A stretch of DNA of 9,349 bases from Candidatus Mesolinea sp. UBA5823 (GTDB taxonomy: Bacteria > Chloroflexota > Anaerolineae > Anaerolineales > Anaerolineaceae). The position numbers were made by a program, and so were the translations under genes. Where the stretch lies: the NCBI GenBank assembly GCA_002417685.1, contig DICP01000074.1, forward strand, positions 283 to 9,631, written 5' to 3'. Shown here piece after piece: positions 1 to 6,586 of this stretch. Below the pieces are notes generated by a model that was not told the DNA's origin, did no database searches, and was given only the letters and a program-made list of their open reading frames with translations. How positions within the stretch are numbered: position 1 is the first letter of the stretch; every line of letters begins with the position of its first letter.

Positions 1-579
1 ACCGAGCGGGAAAAGACACAATGGTACTTCCAACGCTACGTGCAGCATCTGCCGGCTGCGGGGGAAATGGTGCTTTTTGATCGCAGCTGGTACAACCGCG
101 CCGGTGTGGAGCGGGTGATGGGCTTTTGCACGGAGGATGAAGTGCGCGAATTTTTCCGCTCAGTGCCAGAATTCGAAGCCATGCTCATCCGTTCGGGGAT
201 TATCCTGATTAAGTACTGGTTCTCCGTCAGCGATGAAGAGCAGGAACGACGCTTCCGAGCGCGCATCGATGATATCACTCGCCGTTGGAAGCTCAGCCCA
301 ATGGATATGGCTTCCCGGACAAAATGGGTGGAATACTCCAAAGCCAAGGATGAGATGTTCCGCTATACGGATACCAAGCTGTCACCGTGGTATGTGGTCA
401 ACTCCGACGATAAAAAGTTAGCCCGGCTGAGCTGCATCAGCCACCTACTTTCGATGATTCCTTACGAAGACCTGACCCCGGAGCCGATTGAGCTGCCGCC
501 AAGGCAGCGGGATGACAACTACATCCGCCCGCCGATGGAAACGCAAACTTTCGTACCGATGTATAAGATAAAGCAGTAA
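1..579 (+). CDS. ppk2: Polyphosphate kinase 2 (class I PPK2), 3' part only
   Basis: The frame is open from the first base, giving 192 residues and a TAA stop; the N-terminal part with the Walker A loop lies off the left edge. PPK2 enzymes transfer phosphate between polyphosphate and nucleoside di- or triphosphates in the cytoplasm. Visible family motifs, in order, are EKTQWYFQRYV (about 4-14), the Walker B-like segment VLFDRSWYNRAGVERVMGF (about 24-42), LIKYWFSVS with the EEQ..RF lid helix, WKLSPMD (class I signature) and WYVVNSDDKKLARL near the C-terminus. This matches the well-known PPK2 pattern closely, so the assignment is firm. The GTG at 40 is not a real start, because the homologous sequence continues upstream without a break. 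The gene converges on tatD with a 20 bp gap, and no terminator hairpin is seen in the gap. Direction of catalysis and nucleotide preference cannot be told from this fragment. Confidence 0.95.
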   Translation, partial: TEREKTQWYFQRYVQHLPAAGEMVLFDRSWYNRAGVERVMGFCTEDEVREFFRSVPEFEAMLIRSGIILIKYWFSVSDEEQERRFRARIDDITRRWKLSPMDMASRTKWVEYSKAKDEMFRYTDTKLSPWYVVNSDDKKLARLSCISHLLSMIPYEDLTPEPIELPPRQRDDNYIRPPMETQTFVPMYKIKQ

Positions 580-599
580 ATCGTGAACAGTAGCGGAGG

Positions 600-1415
600 C
601 TAAAGTTCACAAGGAATATCCGCATTTAAATTGAAGAGTCGGATGGCATTTTGGGTAGTAATAACGCCAATTTCTTCAGGGGTGCGCTGATGCAGGCGGG
701 CGATTTCAGCCGCAATCAGGGGGATGTAAGCAGGTTCATTGCGCTTCCCGCGGTGCGGGTGAGGCGTGAGGAAGGGAGCGTCGGTTTCCAGTAAGATTAC
801 TTCCAAAGGCAAGCCAGCCGCCACTGCGCGCCGTTCTGCGCCGTTATGATAGGTTACCGGTCCGCCAAGACCGAAAGTAAAATTCAATTCAGCTAGCTCC
901 AAGGCTTCATCTAAGCTGCCGCTATAGGCGTGCAGCACACCGGGGAATTGCTTGAGGCGGCTGCTAACGGGCAAGCCACGCTGCCAATCGCGAAGGATAG
1001 GGACGAGGTCTCGCGATGCCTCACGGTTATGAATGATAACCGGCAGCTCGCATTGGGCAGCCAAGTCTAACTGGGCTAAGAAGGCTTCGCGCTGCTGCGC
1101 AGGTTCCGAATACTCCCGATAGTAATCCAGCCCGATTTCGCCGATGGCAACCAAAGCTTGTGTGTGTGCCAAATCCGAAAGGCGCTTGAAATCTCCCATA
1201 GCCATGCTGCTGACGTAATTCGGATGAATGCCAACAGCGGCGAAAATAAACCCAGGGTACTCTTGGGAGAGACTCATTGCTGCATTAGAAGAAGCCAAGT
1301 CAATTCCCGGGTTAATCAGGAAGCACAGGTTAGCTTGTTTGGCACGCTCGAGCATCGCTGAACGGTCTGCGTCGTAGTCTTCAAAATCGATATGACAGTG
1401 GGTATCGCAAAACAT
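600..1415 (-). CDS. tatD: TatD family metal-dependent deoxyribonuclease
   Basis: This is a complete 271-residue protein, the usual TatD length, predicted to be a cytoplasmic TIM-barrel metallohydrolase. Family members act as DNases or 3'-5' exonucleases and may process DNA ends or 3' tails. Metal-binding and catalytic motifs are all present: DTHCHID at 4-10, VGIHPN, AIGEIGLDYY with the bridging Glu, PVIIHNREA, GVLHAYSG, and LLETDAPFLTP with the last metal Asp, followed by RGKRNEPAYI. The ATG at 1415 is preceded by AGAGGAG at a spacing of about 6, so the start is well supported. The gene stands alone on this strand, convergent with ppk2 and divergent from the trmI operon. Its own promoter appears to carry a perfect TATAAT beside a palindrome (1437-1455). 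The exact substrate within the family cannot be read from sequence. Confidence 0.95.
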   Translation of the reverse strand: MFCDTHCHIDFEDYDADRSAMLERAKQANLCFLINPGIDLASSNAAMSLSQEYPGFIFAAVGIHPNYVSSMAMGDFKRLSDLAHTQALVAIGEIGLDYYREYSEPAQQREAFLAQLDLAAQCELPVIIHNREASRDLVPILRDWQRGLPVSSRLKQFPGVLHAYSGSLDEALELAELNFTFGLGGPVTYHNGAERRAVAAGLPLEVILLETDAPFLTPHPHRGKRNEPAYIPLIAAEIARLHQRTPEEIGVITTQNAIRLFNLNADIPCEL

Positions 1416-1436
1416 TGTCGCTCCTCTTGTGCCAGA

Positions 1437-1455
1437 ATTATACCCACTGTGGGTA
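1437..1455 (-). promoter_or_regulatory. tatD -10 box with adjoining 15-bp palindrome (possible operator)
   Basis: On the - strand a perfect TATAAT lies at 1442-1437, about 22 bp from the tatD ATG, predicting a short leader that begins just before the AGAGGAG ribosome site. Overlapping its upstream edge is TACCCACTGTGGGTA (1441-1455), a perfect inverted repeat with 7-bp arms and a one-base centre. No good -35 hexamer lies 16-18 bp upstream (CTTTCC is the nearest). A site covering the -10/-35 spacer suggests a regulator binds here, but which one is unknown. Confidence 0.5.
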
Positions 1456-1549
1456 GAAAGGAAAGCGCGGCGTCTTTGCTCTAATTAATGTAAAGTAACA
1501 CGCTGTGAAAGTTTGAAACGTCTGGGCAGACTGTGCCTTGGAAAAAAGA

Positions 1550-1558
1550 TGTTATGAT
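1550..1558 (+). promoter_or_regulatory. Possible extended -10 promoter for the membrane protein-trmI-Nudix operon
   Basis: TGT-TATGAT is an extended -10 (TGnTATAAT type, 5 of 6 hexamer matches). It would start transcription near 1565, giving a leader of about 100 nt. No good -35 is seen, which is acceptable for extended -10 promoters. A second weaker option is TTGTGA (1567-1572) with TATATG (1589-1594), spacer 16. Confidence 0.3.
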
Positions 1559-1668
1559 TGTGACCGTTGTGAAAATTTTTCTGTGGATTATATGCATAGC
1601 ACCTTCAGGGCAGGTTGAACACTTTGCTTGAGGTGGACGCGAGGATGCATTACCAATAAAGGGAACAT

Positions 1669-1935
1669 ATGAACATCGTAACAATACTTTTTGGCTGGCT
1701 TATGGCAACGCTTTTGGGGGCTCTCTTTCATTTATGGCGGGATGGCGGGTTTTGGAGGCTTCTGCTGTATCTTGGCCTAAGCTGGGCGGGTTTCTGGTTA
1801 GGGAATTGGGCAGCTGGCGCCTGGGGCGTCAAATTTTTATTAGTCGGGGGGCTGAACTTTGGTTTGGCATTGATTGGCAGCTTGATTTTCCTTTTCGTCG
1901 GTCATTGGGTTAGCCAGATCGGGGAGGCGGCATGA
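1669..1935 (+). CDS. Small membrane protein with three predicted helices
   Basis: This 88-residue protein is almost entirely hydrophobic. Three membrane-spanning stretches are visible at about 2-22, 30-50 and 55-80, joined by short polar turns (HLWRDGG; the Gly/Trp-rich GNWAAGAWGVK). It is rich in Gly, Leu and Trp, with no cleavable signal peptide, no Cys and no recognisable catalytic motif. The ATG at 1669 is preceded by AAAGGGA at good spacing. Its stop overlaps the start of the trmI-like gene as ATGA, so the two are probably translationally coupled. I do not recognise a family. The helix-turn-helix layout resembles small ATP synthase-associated or membrane-scaffold proteins in general shape only. 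That it is a real gene is well supported by its ribosome site, coupling and clean membrane profile; its function is unknown. Confidence 0.8.
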   Translation: MNIVTILFGWLMATLLGALFHLWRDGGFWRLLLYLGLSWAGFWLGNWAAGAWGVKFLLVGGLNFGLALIGSLIFLFVGHWVSQIGEAA

Positions 1936-2747
1936 GTGTTTCTGCCCAAGCAGGGGACTTGGTGCAGTTGCAGGGCAGTGGTTTCCGCAGTCATTTAGTG
2001 CGGCTGGAAGCTGGAGCGGTGCTGCAAACGCATCGTGGAGTTATTCAGCATGATGACATCATTGGTCAACCCTGGGGTAGCATGTTGAAATCCCACACGG
2101 GGCAGCCTTTTTACGTGTTTCAGCCTGGATTGGCAGATCTCGTCCGCGAGACCAAGCGTACCACGCAAATCCTTTACCCAAAGGACATTGGATATATCCT
2201 GATGGTCATGGGGATTGGACCAGGCAGCCAGGTGTTAGAAATTGGTACCGGCTCTGGCGGCTTGACCACTGCCTTTGCTTATATGGTCGGGGAGAATGGC
2301 AAGGTAATTACGTACGAACGCAATCCAGCGGCGCAAAACTTGGCAATAAAAAACCTAACGAAAGTTGGTTTAGCCGAGCGTGTGGAATTTAAACTCAGTG
2401 ACGCCGCTGAGGGTTTCTCTGAACGGGATCTGGATGCCGCTTTTATGGATATACCCAACGCTTTTGACTATATCGCTTTAGCGAAGCAAAGCTTGAAGGG
2501 TGGCGGTTATTTAGGTATGCTCGTTCCAACGGTCAATCAGGTTTCGCGCTGTTTGCAAGCGCTTAAGCACGCGCACTTTGCCTGCGTGGAAGTTTGCGAA
2601 ATCTTTATGCGTTACTACAAGACAGATTGGGAACGCTTGCGCCCCACGGATCGGATGGTGGCGCATACTGGGTATCTCATCTTTGGGCGTTCCGTGACGC
2701 AGGTCCTTGAGGACCTCTTTGCCGGAACAGAGGAAGATGCTGCATGA
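1932..2747 (+). CDS. trmI: tRNA (adenine-N1-)-methyltransferase, TrmI family
   Basis: A 271-residue SAM-dependent methyltransferase, full length for TrmI, the enzyme that makes m1A at position 58 of the tRNA T-loop. Visible features: an N-terminal beta domain (1-70) with GDLVQL; the family motif TTQILYPKDIGYIL (77-90); motif I VLEIGTGSGGLT (101-112) for SAM; the acidic YERNP (128-132) that holds the ribose; DIP at 173-175 in the catalytic position; and the C-terminal RPTDRMVAHTGYLIFGR (237-253), typical of the family. GGGGAGG sits just upstream of the ATG. It overlaps the membrane-protein gene and the Nudix gene through ATGA junctions, so it is the middle gene of a three-gene operon. TrmI is soluble and usually a tetramer. 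Some relatives in archaea also modify A57, and this cannot be decided from sequence. Confidence 0.93.
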   Translation: MSVSAQAGDLVQLQGSGFRSHLVRLEAGAVLQTHRGVIQHDDIIGQPWGSMLKSHTGQPFYVFQPGLADLVRETKRTTQILYPKDIGYILMVMGIGPGSQVLEIGTGSGGLTTAFAYMVGENGKVITYERNPAAQNLAIKNLTKVGLAERVEFKLSDAAEGFSERDLDAAFMDIPNAFDYIALAKQSLKGGGYLGMLVPTVNQVSRCLQALKHAHFACVEVCEIFMRYYKTDWERLRPTDRMVAHTGYLIFGRSVTQVLEDLFAGTEEDAA

Positions 2748-3343
2748 CTAACACCCTAAACCTGCCCGATAACCTTGACCAACGCTTGGCTGAGTTACAA
2801 AATACCCCCAAGGGGGAGTATGAATTCGAAAACGGAACGACATTTCGGGAGAAGAAGCCTGCAGCCGTGCTTCTACCGCTTTTATTCCGTGATAATGAAT
2901 GGCATTTGCTTTATACACGCCGCGTCGATGGGTTGATGAACCATGGCGGGCAAGTGTCTTTTCCGGGTGGGGGCTGGGAGCCAGGCGACGCGGACCTGAC
3001 CGCCACAGCCTTGCGTGAAGCTTGGGAAGAGGTGGGCATTCACCCCCAGGATGTACAAGTACTGGGAACGATGCAGCCCATCGGTTTGATTACGGGTTTT
3101 GTGGTTACCCCTGTTGTGGGTAAGATCCCATGGCCCTACCCCATACAGATATTTGACGGTGAGGTGGCACGGGTTTTTACAGTGCCCTTAAGCTGGTTGG
3201 CGGATCCGAGTAATTATTACAACTCCACAATCGTTTTTGAAGGTAAGCCTTATGAAGTTAGCTACTATAAGCTTTATGATGGGGAAAAGATATGGGGCGC
3301 AACCGCAAAAATTACCCAGGATTTTTTACGTTTATTAGATTAA
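2744..3343 (+). CDS. Nudix hydrolase, coenzyme A pyrophosphatase (NudL) type
   Basis: This 199-residue protein carries the extra signature of the CoA pyrophosphatase branch, LLYTRR..GLMNHGGQVSFPGG (55-76). A Nudix box follows immediately, ending REAWEEVGI (91-99) with metal-binding Glu at 92, 95 and 96. Relatives cleave CoA or its derivatives to 3',5'-ADP and (acyl-)phosphopantetheine, which may clear oxidised CoA or regulate its level. The first Glu of the textbook Nudix box is replaced by Ala (83), with acidic residues close by (Glu79, Asp82, Asp84), a pattern I recall for NudL-type proteins. The C-terminus, IWGATAKITQDFLRLL, is the normal family end. The ATG overlaps the trmI stop as ATGA and has AGAGGAAG upstream. 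Its last 32 bp overlap the 3' end of the feoC-like gene on the other strand. Substrate is inferred from family only. Confidence 0.9.
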   Translation: MTNTLNLPDNLDQRLAELQNTPKGEYEFENGTTFREKKPAAVLLPLLFRDNEWHLLYTRRVDGLMNHGGQVSFPGGGWEPGDADLTATALREAWEEVGIHPQDVQVLGTMQPIGLITGFVVTPVVGKIPWPYPIQIFDGEVARVFTVPLSWLADPSNYYNSTIVFEGKPYEVSYYKLYDGEKIWGATAKITQDFLRLLD

Positions 3344-3593
3344 TCAGGCGGTGTCCTTTTTGCGTGACTGTCCATATTTTATCAGTGTTCCTTGAAGCGC
3401 ACATCTTTCTTGCCGGACAGGAGCTACATTGGTAGTCACAGTTGTTTTTTACGGGTTGCAAGTAACCCTGAAGCGTTAATTCCGCGATCATTAATTGCAC
3501 CAACTCTTCGCTGACATGAAGATCACGAGCTAGTGTCGAGACACTGTGTATGCAATCACTTTCTGCAAGCAAGCGGAGAAGATCTCTCAACAT
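3312..3593 (-). CDS. feoC: FeoC-like winged-helix protein with four-Cys iron-sulfur motif
   Basis: A 93-residue protein directly downstream of feoB. Residues 1-47 read as a winged-helix DNA-binding fold (LRLLAESDCIHSVSTLA, then RDLHVSEELVQLMIAELTLQGYL). A Cys cluster follows, C52-x3-C56-x2-C59-x5-C65, and then a hydrophobic wing-like end (WTVTQKGHRLINLI). This is the layout of FeoC proteins and MarR/FeoC-like regulators, in which the Cys cluster can bind an Fe-S centre and the protein may act as a regulator or a stabiliser of FeoB. The ATG at 3593 lies one base after the feoB TGA, with GGGGG upstream inside the feoB end, so translation is probably coupled. Its 3' end runs 32 bp into the convergent Nudix gene. 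Role as regulator versus partner protein is not settled by sequence. Confidence 0.82.
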   Translation of the reverse strand: MLRDLLRLLAESDCIHSVSTLARDLHVSEELVQLMIAELTLQGYLQPVKNNCDYQCSSCPARKMCASRNTDKIWTVTQKGHRLINLINVKNPG

Positions 3594-3594
3594 T

Positions 3595-5625
3595 TCACAT
3601 CCCCCAATTTAATAAAGCAGCTAGCTGATAAACGCCCACACTTACAATCAACGAAATCGCCAATAACAATACCACGCTAAATGCTGTCCATTTCCAAGAA
3701 GCTGTTTCTTGTTTAATTACAGCTATGGTTGCCACACAAGGAACGAATAACATCTGTACCACCAGAAAAGATAAGCCGGCAGCCGGAGTCAGTGTTGCCC
3801 CAACCCTGGCAGCCAGTCCAATGGATTGTTCGCCCATTCCATATAGAACACCCAGGGTAGCGATGGTATTCTCCTTTGCAACAAAACTGGTCAGTAGGGC
3901 TACAATGAGACGCCAATCATTCAGTCCCATCAGGCGGCCAAGCGGTTCTAACCAACGCCCTAACCCAGCCAGCACGCTGTTATTTACGTTTCCATCGGGA
4001 AGCCAGGAAAACGCCCAAACAATTGTAGAAATGAGCACAATGAGTACGCCTGCTTTTTTCAAAAATGCAAGTATGTTTTGCCATACATACAGACCAATCG
4101 TGCGGGCATTTGGTACATGATAAAGCGGGATTTCCATGATGAAGGCAGTATGAGCTCCTTTAAATAAAAGCCGGTTGATTGCAATACCAACCAAGACCAG
4201 GAGGGTCAGGTTACCAATTACCAATAACCATGTAACCAGTGCTGCTCCGGTTCCGAAAAACGCAGGCGTCAGAAATGAAACAACAGCCAATCGGGCTGTG
4301 CAAGGCACGAGCGGCACCAGTAAAATCGTAAGCAGTCGAGCGCGACGATCTTCAATAATTCGTGTTCCCATTACCGCAGGTATATTACAGCCAAATCCCA
4401 AAAATAATGGTAGAAAAGAGCGTCCATGCAATCCCATCCAATGCATAAAGCGATCCATCACATAGGCAGCTCTAGCCAGGTAACCTGTGTCTTCCAAAAT
4501 TCCCAACGCGGAAAAAAATACGATCAAAATTGGCAGAAAGGTCAATACGGTTCCTACCCCACCTATCAGCCCATCTACAACCAGACTAGAAAACCACAGC
4601 GGCGCATTTGCCAGCGCAATGCTAACCACATTTGCCAATGGAATAAAGATCGCAGAGTCCAACCATTCCACAATCGGCATTGCAGCATGGTAAGTCAACC
4701 AGAATACCATGCCCAATATGCCCAAGAGCAGAACCAATCCCCAAAATGGATGGGTAGCAATTCGATCCAAACGATCGGTTAAAACGATTAGCCCCGGTCG
4801 CGGCCGAACGACAGCGGCACGCACCATACGGGCAATCCACTCATATCGACCTCCTGTTATGTCGAGGATGGCATCCTCATGCTGCGATAATAAGGTCTGG
4901 ATACGAGGCCAAGCCTTTGGCGCTGCTCTTTCCACCATTTCCATGACCTCGCTGTCGCCTTCCAATAGTTTGAGCGCCACCCAATCTTCATGGTAAGGTT
5001 GTGGAACTTGGCCCGTGATCAAGGTGCGGATTTCCTCCAGCACAGGGCGGTGTTCAGGACGGATATCGGGGCGGTTGGGCGCTAGAGGGACTTGGCTTTC
5101 CGCTAGATTTTGTGCTGCCTCAATCAACTCCATTAAGCCCTGATTTTTAGATGCAATGATCGGTACCACTGGCACTCTCAATGCCGCTTCCAACACATTC
5201 ACTTCTACGCGGAGTCCTTGCTGATTGGCCACGTCGATCATATTCAACCCCAATACGATTGGCACATCAAGAGCTAACAATTCTGCAACCAGATAGAGGT
5301 TGCGCTCAAGTAATGCTGCGTTCACAATAGCAATCACAACATCAGGCTTCTCACGAATAATGAAATCGCGGGCGATACGTTCTTCCTCGGAGTTTGCCGT
5401 TAGGCTGTAAGTACCCGGCAAGTCTACAAGATGAATCAATGTCTCGTTAAGAACCAGCTCTCCTGTTTTAAATTCAACGGTTTTTCCTGGCCAATTTCCT
5501 ACATGTTGGTTTAGCCCTGTAAGCATATTAAATACAGTGGATTTTCCTACGTTGGGTTGGCCTGCTAACGCAACGGTAATGGAATTACGAGGGTGGGCTG
5601 AAGAATTTTGTTTTAGTTCGGTCAC
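3595..5625 (-). CDS. feoB: Ferrous iron transporter FeoB
   Basis: A 676-residue inner-membrane Fe(II) transporter with an N-terminal GTPase. G-protein motifs: G1 GQPNVGKS (22-29), G2 Thr49 in NWPGKTVE, G3 DLPG (68-71), G4 NMID (128-131) and G5 ASKN (158-161). A helical spacer follows (about 165-285), then hydrophobic segments from 296 to the end forming the permease, with two Gate regions. The conserved Cys of the family are present: C413 in GFGCNIPA, C442 in VPCTARL and C630 in VPCVATIAVIKQE, and SFVAKE is also seen. The start is GTG at 5625, preceded by AAGGATT at good spacing; it begins three bases after the feoA stop. The one-base gap to the feoC-like gene marks a single operon. The gene appears intact and probably functional. 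Confidence 0.97.
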   Translation of the reverse strand: MTELKQNSSAHPRNSITVALAGQPNVGKSTVFNMLTGLNQHVGNWPGKTVEFKTGELVLNETLIHLVDLPGTYSLTANSEEERIARDFIIREKPDVVIAIVNAALLERNLYLVAELLALDVPIVLGLNMIDVANQQGLRVEVNVLEAALRVPVVPIIASKNQGLMELIEAAQNLAESQVPLAPNRPDIRPEHRPVLEEIRTLITGQVPQPYHEDWVALKLLEGDSEVMEMVERAAPKAWPRIQTLLSQHEDAILDITGGRYEWIARMVRAAVVRPRPGLIVLTDRLDRIATHPFWGLVLLLGILGMVFWLTYHAAMPIVEWLDSAIFIPLANVVSIALANAPLWFSSLVVDGLIGGVGTVLTFLPILIVFFSALGILEDTGYLARAAYVMDRFMHWMGLHGRSFLPLFLGFGCNIPAVMGTRIIEDRRARLLTILLVPLVPCTARLAVVSFLTPAFFGTGAALVTWLLVIGNLTLLVLVGIAINRLLFKGAHTAFIMEIPLYHVPNARTIGLYVWQNILAFLKKAGVLIVLISTIVWAFSWLPDGNVNNSVLAGLGRWLEPLGRLMGLNDWRLIVALLTSFVAKENTIATLGVLYGMGEQSIGLAARVGATLTPAAGLSFLVVQMLFVPCVATIAVIKQETASWKWTAFSVVLLLAISLIVSVGVYQLAALLNWGM

Positions 5626-5628
5626 GGC

Positions 5629-5874
5629 TCAATCCTTATTCAACACCTCAGCCACCACCTTTTTTGCTTCACCTCGGCCCAGAGCGACAAGCGAATCTTT
5701 AACTGCAACGATGATTGGTCCACTTCCTAAATTTTGCCGTACGACCACTTCGGCGCCGATGGTGAATCCCAAGACAAGCAAGCGATTTTTAAACTCCTTT
5801 CCGCCCGAGAAATGATGGATTAAAGCATGTGTTCCGGTCACAAGGTCGCTCAGTGATTTTAGTTCTCGTTGCAT
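5629..5874 (-). CDS. feoA: FeoA, small SH3-like partner of FeoB
   Basis: The chosen ATG at 5874 gives 81 residues. It is preceded by AAGGA (5889-5885) at a spacing of 10, slightly long. A longer reading from TTG at 5892 adds six residues but has no ribosome site, so I prefer the ATG. FeoA is a small cytoplasmic beta-barrel protein that helps FeoB activity. Matching features are the N-terminal LKSLSDLVTGTHALI, the central RLLVLGFTIGAEVVV turn typical of FeoA (usually LxxLGhxxGxxhxV), and the C-terminal PIIVAVKDSLVALGRGEAKKVVV-like strand pattern. It is first in the feoABC cluster, three bases from feoB. The upstream 120 bp hold AT-rich repeats but no clean promoter. Confidence 0.92.
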   Translation of the reverse strand: MQRELKSLSDLVTGTHALIHHFSGGKEFKNRLLVLGFTIGAEVVVRQNLGSGPIIVAVKDSLVALGRGEAKKVVAEVLNKD

Positions 5875-5898
5875 TGCTGTAGTTTCCTTCAATGATTT

Positions 5899-5921
5899 AA
5901 TAACATAGCGAATAACTTATT
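5899..5921. promoter_or_regulatory. AT-rich repeats upstream of feoA, possible iron-regulator site
   Basis: AATAAC occurs twice (5899-5904 and 5911-5916) with a 12-bp period. The second copy is half of a perfect 5-1-5 palindrome, AATAACTTATT (5911-5921). The site sits about 25-47 bp before the feoA ATG. feo operons are commonly controlled by Fur or DtxR-type regulators, but this does not match either classical box well, so the role is a guess. A - strand TTGACT (5983-5978) could be a -35, but no good -10 follows it. Confidence 0.25.
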
Positions 5922-5995
5922 TGGAGCAGGGCTTGATCCTCGTTCGCCTTTGACCTTCGCTACAATTGTTTCCCTGTAGTCAACCCTTCTTCTAT

Positions 5996-6554
5996 TCACG
6001 CCAATGTCCCAGATTCATCTTTTGTTAAATCAATGGGTTTGGTGAGAACCCGGAGAACACATAACGGTTTGGGGATGAGCGTAGGAACGTGTTGGCAATA
6101 GGCTGTGTATTCCGCGCCAAACTTTTCCGCCAATTCTGGCTCTTCCACTAAGAATAGGAACCCAAGAATCCACGACCACTGGATAATGGTAATGATCAGG
6201 AAAGCGCACGGATACCCAATAAGCAGGCCAAGAGAGGTCATAAAAATGCCTAACCCTAAATGGTGAGGGTGTCTTGCACATTGATAAAGATCTTTCGTGA
6301 TCAATCGGTTTGTGCATCCCCAACCCTTCAGACTTTGCCAATTTAGACTGTTCCAATAGTTCGAGCAACTTTCCTGTTTTTTTAAGCGGAAAGTGTGCCA
6401 GTACCATAACAGCGAAACCCGATATACGCATGAATACGGAAAAGGGTTCAGTCCGCAGGATCATGTCAGCGTCGATCCCTCCAGCAATGGAGGCGCCAGT
6501 CAGAAAAATAAAGGGTATGAAACGTTTACTGTATGTAAACAAGTTCTCGCTCAT
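5996..6554 (-). pseudogene. Isoprenylcysteine/PEMT-type membrane methyltransferase, broken by one frameshift
   Basis: Two frames join into one protein. The first (ATG at 6554) reads about 83 residues with two likely membrane helices (FIPFIFLTGASIAGG; FMRISGFAVMVLAHFPL), ending at MHKP. The second, from 6304, reads LITKDLYQCARHPHHLGLGIF, two more hydrophobic segments, then EEPELAEKFGAEYTAYCQHVPTLIPK. The RHP..LG motif and the EEP.L...FG.EY..Y...VP..P end are the hallmark of isoprenylcysteine carboxyl methyltransferase-like and phospholipid methyltransferase families, which bind SAM at the membrane. Removing one base at about 6305 restores a continuous 185 residues. Both halves are well preserved, so the break is recent, a sequencing error, or a programmed shift; no slippery run is obvious. 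The real substrate in bacteria is unknown. It starts 32 bp after the radical SAM gene, so it probably shares that transcript. Confidence 0.75.
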
Positions 6555-6586
6555 ACAATCATTTCCGAGTGTTCGGGCTCAAGGTT

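Noticed and set aside
36..347. Open frame on the - strand inside ppk2
   Set aside because: It lies entirely opposite a strongly conserved coding region and its protein is rich in Arg/Ser with no recognisable motif.
1592..1659. Two tiny open frames before the small membrane protein gene (ATGCAT..., 8 codons at 1592; MHYQ at 1645)
   Set aside because: They are too short to judge. The first has only a weak ribosome site, and the ATGCAT start of each may be chance. A leader-peptide role is possible but unsupported.
2966..3043. Nudix box lacking its first Glu (Ala83)
   Set aside because: As far as I recall this is usual in the CoA-pyrophosphatase branch, and the REAWEEVGI metal ligands are intact, so it is not taken as inactivation.
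4426..4996. Several + strand open frames opposite feoB
   Set aside because: feoB is intact and conserved here; the opposite frames are low-complexity with no family resemblance or ribosome sites.
5875..5892. TTG at 5892 as the feoA start
   Set aside because: No ribosome site precedes it, whereas AAGGA lies between it and the ATG at 5874.
5960..5979. CTACA...TGTAG inverted repeat as a terminator for the methyltransferase transcript
   Set aside because: Only a 5-bp stem with a 10-base loop and no U-run follows on the - strand.
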